Both the position numbers and the translations under genes were made by a program. A stretch of DNA of 7,450 nt, from contig DLOQ01000179.1 in NCBI GenBank assembly GCA_002479655.1, forward strand, positions 1 to 7,450, in the 5' to 3' direction. Source of the stretch: Lachnospiraceae bacterium UBA7480 (GTDB lineage: Bacteria > Bacillota > Clostridia > Lachnospirales > Lachnospiraceae). Below, piece by piece: positions 1 to 7,281 of this stretch (the stretch's first letter is position 1; the number at the start of each line of letters is the position of its first letter). The notes below the pieces were generated by a model. That model ran no database searches. It worked only from the letters and a program-made list of their open reading frames with translations, and was not told where the DNA came from.

Positions 1-363
1 CATGGCAATGGTGTAAGGCTCCTCTCCCGTAGACGATGCCGCCGACCAGATTCTTAAGTCCTTATGTGCATTGGCCGATACCTTCAGCTGTGGGAGCACG
101 GTCTGCTTTAAGAAATCAAAATGTACCGTTTCCCGCATAAAATAGGTATGGTTTGTCGTCAGGATATTGATCAGGTTGACCGCTTCTTCCCCACCCGGAT
201 TGCTTTCCACTCTCTCCATATAATCATGATAGCCGGCATACCCGTTCCGAAAAATATAATTTTCCAGTCTGCCTGTCACCAGAACCCTTTTCTGGCTTAA
301 ATCAATGCCGTATCTTTTTTTTATATAATCAACAATACGCCTAAACTCATCATCTGTTATCAT
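1..363 (-). CDS. cheR: CheR-type protein-glutamate O-methyltransferase, N-terminal part (runs off the left edge)
   Basis: Only the first 121 codons are present; the reading frame is still open at position 1. CheR enzymes use S-adenosylmethionine to methylate glutamates on chemoreceptor signalling domains in the cytoplasm, giving sensory adaptation. The visible part covers the N-terminal helical subdomain (about residues 1-95), with a typical FRRIVDYIKKRYGIDLS opening and the conserved TTNHTYFMRE segment at 69-78 (usually TTNETxFFRE). The start of the SAM-binding Rossmann fold follows, with WSAASSTGEEPY at 106-117, which is close to CheR motif I. The ATG at 363-361 is preceded by AGGGAG (371-376) with a 7-nt spacer, so the start is secure. 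It lies 20 nt downstream of the solute-binding protein gene and is probably cotranscribed. No chemoreceptor, CheB or CheA is in the window. Family assignment is strong; the actual substrate is unknown. Confidence 0.93.
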   Translation of the reverse strand, partial: MITDDEFRRIVDYIKKRYGIDLSQKRVLVTGRLENYIFRNGYAGYHDYMERVESNPGGEEAVNLINILTTNHTYFMRETVHFDFLKQTVLPQLKVSANAHKDLRIWSAASSTGEEPYTIAM

Positions 364-383
364 ATCACTTCTCCCTGCTGTAG

Positions 384-1730
384 TCAATCATGCAATACAC
401 TGTTTTCATAGCCGGCCTCAATCGCCGCATTACAGTCTTCCTCCATTTCCCGTGCTATCGTTTCCACATTCTTCGCTCCATACAACAAATCCTGTATATG
501 GGGATAGAATACTGCCCGGACGTCGTTCCAGTTCGGACTGCCTCCGGTAATATCAATCATTTCAGCCTGATTTTCCAGATATTTCTTCCGGTTTCCCATC
601 TCATCTGCATATTTATCAGCGACCCTGTTGCTTACCGGAATTTGACTAAAAGAATAATCCAGCCAGTCGGATTCATAAACAAACTTCACAAAAGCCTCTG
701 CCGCTTCCAGCTTTGCCTCATCCCCATTATCAAAGACCTCAAAGCCCGACAAAAAACTGGTGAAAATCCCACTTTCCCCCATGGACGGAAAATTGACCAG
801 ACCATAATCTATCCCTCTTTCGTTGTAATAAACCTCCGTGGACAAATTGGCGACATAAATGGCAAGCTGATTATTGATAAAGAGATTATAATTATCCATG
901 ATGACCATATTTTCGGCGTTTGGCGGAAAATATCCTTTTTCATTATAATCCCGAAGCAGCTTCATGGCTTCCATAATCTCCGGAGTATTGCAGGCAATCC
1001 TGCCGTCCCGGTCAAAAATGCTTCCGCCACGGCCTTGCAGCAGCGCCATAATATGGGTATCGCCCTGTTCATCCGCGGCATACATCATCATCGGGTAAAC
1101 ATTACCCTGCAGATTTTCGGCAAGCGCCGCAAGTATTTCCTGCCATTCCTCCCACGTCCAGCTTACGATTACATTCTCTTCACTGATAAACTCTTCCAGT
1201 CCCGCCTGCCGGAACAGTTCCTTATTATATGCCAGTACATTGCTCTGATTAAAAAAAGGCATAATATAAATCCTGTCCTGCATTGTGGAGACTTCCCAGT
1301 ATTCTTCAGCAATGTCATTTCTGATTTCTTTCGTAATGATATCATTAAGCGGCGCCACCCGTCCGGTATAAACATAATCAGCCATGGTAAAATAGGAGCT
1401 GAACAGAACGTCTGTTGCCCCATCCGTATCAAAACCTGCGGTTATCATTTCATTCGCATTGCCTGTTTCCATCTGAGTCACGATTATGGAAACCTCCGCC
1501 TCCTCGTACTGCTCCGAGAAAGCCTGTGCTGCCTTTGTCAAAAGGGTATAGGTGTCGCCCACCTCGCTGTCCCAGTCACATTCAATCAGATATGGAGTTG
1601 TCGTGATTATCAGCGCAACCCTCTGCTTTTTCCCTCTGCTACAGACTGCAATTAAACCAATTAAGGCAGCGATGAAGCATATTGAAATCAGTTTTTCTAT
1701 TTTGGGATGATTATTCTTTTTCATTCGCAA
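384..1730 (-). CDS. Extracellular solute-binding protein (family 1-like), probable lipoprotein, no adjacent permease
   Basis: This 448-residue protein resembles sugar-type ABC transporter binding proteins (family 1), which catch a ligand outside the membrane. It has a basic N-terminus (about 1-13), a hydrophobic segment (14-29) and a Cys at 30 in LIGLIAVC. Val at the -1 position makes this an imperfect lipobox, so it could be a lipoprotein or be held by an uncleaved anchor. Family-like segments are YNKELFRQAGL (168-178), WTWEEWQEIL (191-200), GIDYGLVNFP (306-315) and LSGFEVF (327-333). The TTG at 1730 is preferred because AAGGA (1737-1741) sits 6 nt upstream. An in-frame ATG at 1724 would have a 12-nt spacer and make the protein two residues shorter. 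It overlaps the end of the hybrid kinase gene by 20 nt. No permease or ATPase gene lies nearby, so a sensory role with the membrane kinase is more likely than transport. Ligand unknown. Confidence 0.88.
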   Translation of the reverse strand: MRMKKNNHPKIEKLISICFIAALIGLIAVCSRGKKQRVALIITTTPYLIECDWDSEVGDTYTLLTKAAQAFSEQYEEAEVSIIVTQMETGNANEMITAGFDTDGATDVLFSSYFTMADYVYTGRVAPLNDIITKEIRNDIAEEYWEVSTMQDRIYIMPFFNQSNVLAYNKELFRQAGLEEFISEENVIVSWTWEEWQEILAALAENLQGNVYPMMMYAADEQGDTHIMALLQGRGGSIFDRDGRIACNTPEIMEAMKLLRDYNEKGYFPPNAENMVIMDNYNLFINNQLAIYVANLSTEVYYNERGIDYGLVNFPSMGESGIFTSFLSGFEVFDNGDEAKLEAAEAFVKFVYESDWLDYSFSQIPVSNRVADKYADEMGNRKKYLENQAEMIDITGGSPNWNDVRAVFYPHIQDLLYGAKNVETIAREMEEDCNAAIEAGYENSVLHD

Positions 1731-4311
1731 TATATTTCCTTAATATCTTTATCAATGCTTCCATATCCAGGGGTTTACTTATATGATCATTCATTCCGGA
1801 CTGCAGCGCTTTTTGTCTGTCCTCCTCAAAGGCATCCGCCGTCATGGCGACAATAGGAATCCTCGCCTTTTCCTGATCAGCCAGGGCGCGGATTGCTTTT
1901 GCCGCATCATAACCGTTCATTACCGGCATCTGCACATCCATAAACACCATGGCATACCGCCCCGCATCCGCCGTCTCCACTGCTGTCACCGCCTCTTTAC
2001 CATTATTTACGATTTCCACTGTCAGATTGAAGCTGGCAAGGAGCTCCTGCGCAACCTCCTGGTTCCAAAGATTATCCTCCACCAGAAGAATACGGGAGCC
2101 GTGAAGATCGAGATGAGCATCCTCCTCGGGCTTTGTCTGTGCTTCCTCCTCGCAAAGCTCAGACAGGGTTTTATACAGATCCGAAAGGAACAGCGGCTTG
2201 CTGACAAAACCGGTCACTCCCGCCTCTCTTGCCTCCTCTTCGATATCCGTCCAGTCATAGGCTGTCAATATAATAATAGGTGCATCATCGCCCGTTTCCA
2301 TTCTGATCCGTCTAGCAGTCTCAACGCCGTTCATATCCGGCATCTGCCAGTCTATGATATATACATAAAACGGATTCCCCAGATTCAAAGCCTCTCTGGT
2401 ACGGACGACAGCTTCCTTTCCAAACCTTGTCCACTCCGAACGCATGCCGACCTGCCTCAGCATATGAGAGACGCTCTGACAGGCATTGATATCGTCATCC
2501 ACGACCAGTCCTCGCAGCCCCTGCAGCTTGTGAATGGCTTCAATTTCTTTATGTTCATTCTGCAACCTGAATTTCAGGGTAACAATAAATTCGCTGCCCT
2601 TTCCTTCCTCGCTCGAAACTCTTATCGTACCTCCCATCGCATCTACAATATTCTTGGTAATCGCCATTCCAAGACCGGTTCCCTGGATGCCGCTTGTCGT
2701 CGTGTTCCGCTCCCGTGTAAACGGCTCGAAAATTTCATTCAGATATTCTTTGCTGATTCCAATGCCTGTATCCTTAATGTGGAAATCATAAGTTCCATAT
2801 CCTTCCTTTGATGTGCCCTTTTGCACCACACAGATCGAAATGCTTCCTCCCGGACGGTTATACTTTATGGCGTTGGATGTAACATTTAATAAAACCTGGT
2901 TCAGTCTCAGCCTATCGCAGTAAATGTCCTCGTCGGTTACCCCCATTACGTCGATGTAAAAATCCAACTGCTTGGAACGAATGTCCGCCTGCATAATATC
3001 CCGCAGCGTATGGAGAATGTCCGGCAGGCTTTCCGGCCTTTCCTCTATCTCCAGCTTCCCCGATTCAATACGGGACATATCCAGCACATCATTAATAAGG
3101 GAAAGAAGGTGAGCGGAGGACTGATAAATTTTCTCAAGATACTCCTTCACCTGTTCCCCCCTGTCTATGTGTGAGATGGCAAGAGAGGTAAAGCCCATAA
3201 TCGCATTCATCGGCGTGCGGATATCGTGGGACATATTATTTAAGAATGTGGTTTTCGCCTTATTACCCTGATTTGCAAGTGCAAGTGCCTCGCTGATTTC
3301 CTTTTGGTGCTCCCTCTCCTTCACTGTCATAAACCGTTCTTCCCGGAATATCATTACGGCTGCAAAGATCATCACTGCAACGCTCAAAGCCCAAAATAAT
3401 GTATAGAGTCCTATAATATCCTGAACCTGTCCATTGATGATGGAACCCGGAATCGCCATAATAAAATACCATTTTTCTTTTTCCATCGGCATAAAAATAA
3501 GCAGTTGATCTTCTCCGTTCAGGTTCGTATACATCATTGAAAACTTTTCCTGCGCCGCCATATTATCCTGTATTTTCTCCATGGTCCAGTCAGCCTTTAA
3601 GGTGCCAAGCAGCATCTTGTCAAAAAAATTATTCATGTTCTGCGCCGTATAGCTGCGGCTGTTGTTTACGATATAATTACCATCCGCATCAATAATATTG
3701 CAGTACCCTTTTCCGTCATAGCTTTCTATTTTCAGATTGTTCTGAAGTATGTCTATGTCCATTACTGCCGTAATGTACCAGTAGGTTTCTTCCTCAACCG
3801 TAAACGGGGCTACCTCGACTCCAAAATAGAGCAGTTCTCCGATGCCGTCTGCATACGCTTCATCATTCTCTATCCAGAAAACATAATGTGCAGCTGTTTC
3901 CCGGCACTGCCTGAGCAAATCCTCATCATAGGCAACCACCTGATTACTGTTAAGCGTTTTCCCGTTCTCCGACACCAGTGTCAGCATTTTACAGTCCATA
4001 ATCAGCCTGCACTGTGACAGTGCCACAAGGAGCTCCTGCTCCGTATTGCATTTTAGCTGCCGGATATAGGAACCGATTCCGTCAAGAATCTGGTATTCAT
4101 TGTCGATATTGCTTTTGACCGTTACCTTGTCATGCAGCGCCATCTCTTCCATATTCTGTATTGCGATTCCTTTAATCTGTCCCATGACCATGGCATAAAT
4201 GCCTGCAAAAGTCATAATAATCACGATTATCACAAAAATTACCAGCACAAGCCAGTTTATTTTCCGTTTTTCCTTTGCTTTTGTCATCCTGTTCATGAAT
4301 CGTTTTCCCAT
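1711..4311 (-). CDS. Membrane hybrid sensor histidine kinase with Cache-like sensor and two C-terminal receivers
   Basis: This 866-residue kinase has a first membrane helix at about 19-43, an extracellular region at about 45-298 and a second helix at about 299-322. The extracellular part looks like a double Cache domain, with the segments YWYITAVMDIDIL (177-189) and CNIIDADGNYIV (204-215). A linker follows, then the HisKA domain with the H-box SHDIRTP (phospho-accepting His362). The ATPase domain shows the N-box around Asn476/Asn480, DTGIGI (514-519), FEPF (528-531) and GTGLGMA (544-550). Receiver 1 (about 598-718) has the acidic pair Asp605/Asp606, phospho-acceptor Asp654, Thr683 and Lys705. 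Receiver 2 (about 739-860) has Glu745/Asp746, Asp792, Thr824 and Lys846. All key residues are present in both receivers. There is no Hpt domain, so the separate Hpt protein in the operon is the natural partner. The ATG at 4311 has AAGGAG (4323-4328) 11 nt upstream. Its 3' end overlaps the solute-binding protein gene. Signal unknown. Confidence 0.95.
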   Translation of the reverse strand: MGKRFMNRMTKAKEKRKINWLVLVIFVIIVIIMTFAGIYAMVMGQIKGIAIQNMEEMALHDKVTVKSNIDNEYQILDGIGSYIRQLKCNTEQELLVALSQCRLIMDCKMLTLVSENGKTLNSNQVVAYDEDLLRQCRETAAHYVFWIENDEAYADGIGELLYFGVEVAPFTVEEETYWYITAVMDIDILQNNLKIESYDGKGYCNIIDADGNYIVNNSRSYTAQNMNNFFDKMLLGTLKADWTMEKIQDNMAAQEKFSMMYTNLNGEDQLLIFMPMEKEKWYFIMAIPGSIINGQVQDIIGLYTLFWALSVAVMIFAAVMIFREERFMTVKEREHQKEISEALALANQGNKAKTTFLNNMSHDIRTPMNAIMGFTSLAISHIDRGEQVKEYLEKIYQSSAHLLSLINDVLDMSRIESGKLEIEERPESLPDILHTLRDIMQADIRSKQLDFYIDVMGVTDEDIYCDRLRLNQVLLNVTSNAIKYNRPGGSISICVVQKGTSKEGYGTYDFHIKDTGIGISKEYLNEIFEPFTRERNTTTSGIQGTGLGMAITKNIVDAMGGTIRVSSEEGKGSEFIVTLKFRLQNEHKEIEAIHKLQGLRGLVVDDDINACQSVSHMLRQVGMRSEWTRFGKEAVVRTREALNLGNPFYVYIIDWQMPDMNGVETARRIRMETGDDAPIIILTAYDWTDIEEEAREAGVTGFVSKPLFLSDLYKTLSELCEEEAQTKPEEDAHLDLHGSRILLVEDNLWNQEVAQELLASFNLTVEIVNNGKEAVTAVETADAGRYAMVFMDVQMPVMNGYDAAKAIRALADQEKARIPIVAMTADAFEEDRQKALQSGMNDHISKPLDMEALIKILRKYIANEKE
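1737..1741 (-). promoter_or_regulatory. Ribosome binding site deciding the TTG start of the solute-binding protein
   Basis: AAGGA lies inside the last codons of the hybrid kinase gene. It is 6 nt from the TTG at 1730 and 12 nt from the in-frame ATG at 1724, so spacing favours the TTG. Its position inside the upstream gene suggests translational coupling. Confidence 0.5.
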
Positions 4312-4370
4312 TTTGCCCTGTTCTCCTTAGCAACCGTGATCTGATGATGAAAATCCGCCGGAGTATCATT

Positions 4371-5402
4371 TCAAAAAACAGCCATGTGCTGCCACACCTT
4401 ATCAAAAACCTTTACAATATCAGGATCGTAAAGCAGCCCGCTCTGTTCGTTCATCCTTTGGACTTTCTTTGCAGGATTTTCCTCCTCTGTTTCCCCGGTC
4501 TGCATGCTAAAGTCCTCCGCCAGCGCCATAATTCTGGCTTCCAGCGGAATATTCTCCCCCTTAAGATCCGGGTTCCCCGTCCCGTCCCAGTGGGCGGAAC
4601 GACAGCTTGCGATGTTGGATGCCATCGTCAAAAGTCTCGATTTTTTCCCGTCCTCCGCAATCTCCTTAAGAAAGCTTACGCTCTGTTTCGCCTGCTCTCC
4701 GTCTTTCCCCCCCTGCATTCCCGTATTTCCGGCAAAGCGCTGCAGCAGGCTTTCTATACTGCAAAGCTCAGCCGCCGCCTCGATGGTTTCCGTGAACTTG
4801 TCCGTAATCACTGCTTCGTACTTCGGCAGCAGCTGCAGGCTTTGGGATAAAATCCTGCAGTTTCCGCCCACATTTTTCAAATGCCTGCCCATATTTCCGT
4901 CGAGCCGTTCCATCATCCGGATGACAATGGACAAAATTCTGGTCTGCTCCGCCTCAAGCTGCTTTTGCTGCTTTTCCACCAGCTGGTGCATCATATGATT
5001 ATAATCCGCCATCTCCCGTTTCATGCGGTAGAAGTTCAAGTGGTTATCCACCCGCATGATAACCTCTGTAGGATCAAAGGGCTTGCTGATGAAATCCGCG
5101 GCTCCCGCACGAAAAGCGCTTTCCTTCTCCTTGGCAGTGTCCAGTATGGAAATAAAAATAAACGGAATCTCCTTTGTCTTCGGATTACTTTTTACCATCT
5201 GGCAGAACGAAAGACCGTCTATCTCAGGCATGGATAAATCGGATAAAATAAGAGACGGCAGCTCTTTTTCAAAAATATTCACCGCTTCCCGCACGCTGAG
5301 TGCGCATAATGCCGTGTAGTCTCTGGATTCGATGATATTTTTCAGCATTTCCACGTTCATGCTGATATCGTCCACGATTAATATTTTAATTTCTTCCTTC
5401 AA
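4371..5402 (-). CDS. Response regulator: receiver plus degenerate HD-GYP-like output domain
   Basis: This 343-residue protein starts with a canonical receiver (about 5-122): Asp11/Asp12, phospho-acceptor Asp55, Ser85 at the usual Thr position and Lys107. A helical, probably coiled-coil linker (about 123-155) leads to a region resembling HD-GYP cyclic-di-GMP phosphodiesterases. It keeps MGRHLKNV (171-178), HWDGTGNP (271-278) and LKGENIPLEARIMALAEDF (280-298). However, the HD pair is replaced by Cys214-Ser215, the HDxGK Gly and Lys become Glu217 and Ser218, the two His of HHExWDG become Arg268-Ser269, and GYP becomes GNP. Catalysis is therefore unlikely, and a binding or interaction role is inferred. 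The start is a TTG at 5402 that shares TTGA with the stop codon of the kinase gene upstream. AAGG (5410-5413) lies 7 nt before it, and no other nearby start keeps the receiver intact. No DNA-binding domain is present. Confidence 0.9.
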   Translation of the reverse strand: MKEEIKILIVDDISMNVEMLKNIIESRDYTALCALSVREAVNIFEKELPSLILSDLSMPEIDGLSFCQMVKSNPKTKEIPFIFISILDTAKEKESAFRAGAADFISKPFDPTEVIMRVDNHLNFYRMKREMADYNHMMHQLVEKQQKQLEAEQTRILSIVIRMMERLDGNMGRHLKNVGGNCRILSQSLQLLPKYEAVITDKFTETIEAAAELCSIESLLQRFAGNTGMQGGKDGEQAKQSVSFLKEIAEDGKKSRLLTMASNIASCRSAHWDGTGNPDLKGENIPLEARIMALAEDFSMQTGETEEENPAKKVQRMNEQSGLLYDPDIVKVFDKVWQHMAVF

Positions 5403-6850
5403 TTCAACACCTTCTTTAGCATTTCCCTGAGTTTTTCATATTCGTTCATGCTTTTTTCATAGTTTTCCTTCCGGATCGCCATTTCCAGCCGCAATAACTG
5501 TTTCTTCACGCATTCATCCTCCGGGTCTGTCAATATCTTTATCGTATTGCAGATGAACTCAGCTTTATCCCATATATTCATTTCAATCGATAACGCCAGC
5601 TTATCCATGCGTTTTTCCAGTTCTTCCAGATTCTCCTTTTCCCCGTAGCGGAATATGTTGCCGATTTCCTCCTCGGTTTTTTCCTCATTCACAAAATTGC
5701 TCCAGCTATTGAAAACTTCCTGCCATTTTTCGTCTTGCTCCGTGCTCTGTCCGACCTTCAGCCGGATACGGAAAGAAAAGACGCTTCCCTTTCCTTTTTC
5801 GCTTTCCACATAGATATTTCCATTCATCAAATCTACCAGTTGCTTTGCGATGAAAAGTCCAAGCCCTGTGCCCCCATAGCGTCTGGTAATGGAAGCGTCC
5901 GCCTGGCTGAAGCTCTGAAACAGTCTCCCAAGCTCCTCCTTTGCTATGCCAATGCCGCTGTCCTTCACCATAAAAAGGAGCTCCGCTCCATCAGAGTTCT
6001 GGCTGATCTTGTTTACCACAACGCTTACATATCCTATGGATGTAAATTTAACGGCATTCGAGAGCAGATTATTTAATATCTGGGAAATCCCCAGCTCATC
6101 CCCGACTAAGAGCCTCGGTATCTGCTCGTCCACATCAACGCTGAACATCAGCTCCTTTTTCTTGATTTCGTTGATGTGGTTGGCGACTACCTTATCCATC
6201 ATTTCATAGAAATCAAATTCCCGTTCCTCAACGGTAAACTTTCCCGTCTCCAGCTTGGAAAAATCCAGAATATTATTAATGATTTTCGACATATTACTGC
6301 AGCAGTCCAAAATGATGCTCAGTATCCTTCGGTGCTCGGAATCCTCCGTGATATTCAGGAGCGTTTCCACATGACCCCTGATGCCGTTGATCGGAGTCCG
6401 CAGCTCATGCGTGACATTTGCGGTAAATTCATCTCTTTCCCGCAGTTTTTTCTTTTCCTCTTCTTTTAACCTCTGAAGCTTCAGCGTCATTTCCTTTTGT
6501 TTGGAAATATTTTCCGCCAAAAGGAAAAACGCACCCGGTGCATTCATCGGAAAAAGCTTGATCCTTACAGGGATGCAGGCGCTGTTATTTAAATACGCCG
6601 CCGTCTCCTCCCCGTCTTTCATTCTCCCTATGTCAAACGGAACGGTTCCGCCCGCCTCCGTCTGAAACTCCTGCCGGAAAATCTGAGTGATATTACATTT
6701 CAGCAGCTCGCTCTCCTGATATTTCAGCGACTCTGCGGCAGCCCTGTTGGCAAAGAAAATATTACCTTTCCCGTCAAAAGCCAAAACCAGTTCCCTGATT
6801 TCATCAGGCAGTCTGTCGGATATTTCTCCCAATTCTTTTTCGCTTCTCAT
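5399..6850 (-). CDS. Soluble PAS-domain sensor histidine kinase with helical C-terminal extension
   Basis: This 483-residue protein has no membrane segment and is probably cytoplasmic. A PAS-like sensor spans about 16-115 (LVLAFDGKGNIFFANRAA at 21-38). A charged coiled coil at about 116-140 follows. The HisKA H-box THELRTP contains the phospho-accepting His148. The ATPase domain shows the N-box NLLSNAVKFT (261-270), DSGIGI (297-302) and GGTGLGLFIAK (326-336), so all catalytic boxes are intact. After the kinase core (ends near 365) comes a roughly 115-residue acidic helical tail. Its segment CNTIKIL (434-440) lines up with the Hpt signature AHTLKGV, with Asn435 at the His position, so it may be a non-phosphorylatable Hpt-like domain (inference). 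It has no receiver of its own. Likely targets are the response regulator encoded immediately downstream (4-nt overlap) or the hybrid kinase receivers. The ATG at 6850 has GGGAG (6859-6863) 8 nt upstream. Confidence 0.93.
   Translation of the reverse strand: MRSEKELGEISDRLPDEIRELVLAFDGKGNIFFANRAAAESLKYQESELLKCNITQIFRQEFQTEAGGTVPFDIGRMKDGEETAAYLNNSACIPVRIKLFPMNAPGAFFLLAENISKQKEMTLKLQRLKEEEKKKLRERDEFTANVTHELRTPINGIRGHVETLLNITEDSEHRRILSIILDCCSNMSKIINNILDFSKLETGKFTVEEREFDFYEMMDKVVANHINEIKKKELMFSVDVDEQIPRLLVGDELGISQILNNLLSNAVKFTSIGYVSVVVNKISQNSDGAELLFMVKDSGIGIAKEELGRLFQSFSQADASITRRYGGTGLGLFIAKQLVDLMNGNIYVESEKGKGSVFSFRIRLKVGQSTEQDEKWQEVFNSWSNFVNEEKTEEEIGNIFRYGEKENLEELEKRMDKLALSIEMNIWDKAEFICNTIKILTDPEDECVKKQLLRLEMAIRKENYEKSMNEYEKLREMLKKVLN
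5410..5413 (-). promoter_or_regulatory. Ribosome binding site for the TTG start of the response regulator
   Basis: AAGG, within AGAAGGTG, lies in the final codons of the PAS kinase gene, 7 nt before the TTG at 5402. The TTG overlaps the kinase TGA stop as TTGA, an arrangement typical of translational coupling by re-initiation. Confidence 0.55.
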
Positions 6851-6906
6851 AGCTTTTTCTCCCGCGCGGCAAAGCCTCTGGCCTGTAAGCTGACATTATC
6901 ATGCTT

Positions 6907-7281
6907 CTATAAACAGTTCTCGATGATATCGGAAAAAATATGATATGTATTTTCCACTTTTTTCTTTGTTTCGTCTACTGCCGCCATATCGATTTCCTCC
7001 GGCTCCTTTCCTCTCAGCTCCTCTGTCAGTTCAGACACCGCCCCATAAAACGGAAGCAGCCCCAAATTAATACTGACTCCCTTCAGGGTATGCGCACACC
7101 TGAAAGCCTCGGCATAATTTTTATTCTCCAGACTGGTCATCAAATTGTCGTAATTGGGATCCTCCTCCAGAAACTTTATCAAATACTTCTCATACATTTC
7201 CTCTTTCCCCATAAAAGAGCAAAGCGCGCTTTTAATATCAGCGCCGTTTCTCTGCAGTTCGCTTTTGCATTTCTCGTTCAT
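6907..7281 (-). CDS. Free-standing Hpt (histidine phosphotransfer) protein
   Basis: This 124-residue, mostly helical protein is about the usual size for a single Hpt domain. Such proteins carry phosphoryl groups between receiver aspartates in a multistep phosphorelay and have no kinase activity of their own. The signature CAHTLKGVSINLGL spans 62-75, with the phospho-accepting His64 followed by the conserved Thr-x-Lys-Gly. A helix rich in acidic residues follows (SELTEELRGKEPEE, 83-96). The ATG at 7281 is preceded by AAGGAG (7288-7293) with a 6-nt spacer, the clearest ribosome binding site in the window. It appears to be the first gene of the operon, 56 nt upstream of the PAS kinase gene. Its likely partners are the tandem receivers of the hybrid kinase and the receiver of the HD-GYP-like regulator, which is inferred from operon context. 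Confidence 0.94.
   Translation of the reverse strand: MNEKCKSELQRNGADIKSALCSFMGKEEMYEKYLIKFLEEDPNYDNLMTSLENKNYAEAFRCAHTLKGVSINLGLLPFYGAVSELTEELRGKEPEEIDMAAVDETKKKVENTYHIFSDIIENCL

Noticed and set aside
390..1655. 421-codon open frame on the plus strand opposite the solute-binding protein
   Set aside because: It lies wholly antisense to a gene with clear family motifs, its translation is rich in His, Ile and Cys without domain patterns, and I found no ribosome binding site supporting it. It is a shadow of the codon pattern on the other strand.
1783..2811. 342-codon open frame on the plus strand opposite the receivers of the hybrid kinase
   Set aside because: The minus strand encodes two complete receivers and part of the ATPase domain here, and the plus-strand translation shows no recognisable domain.
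4312..4370. Possible terminator or hairpin between the response regulator and hybrid kinase genes
   Set aside because: Only a weak ATGAT/ATCAT pairing with no GC-rich stem or following T-run was found, so read-through of the operon is more likely.
4172..4405. 77-codon minus-strand frame across the 59-nt gap before the hybrid kinase
   Set aside because: It runs out of frame into the kinase gene, which has its own good start and membrane helix. The frame has no domain or ribosome binding site of its own.
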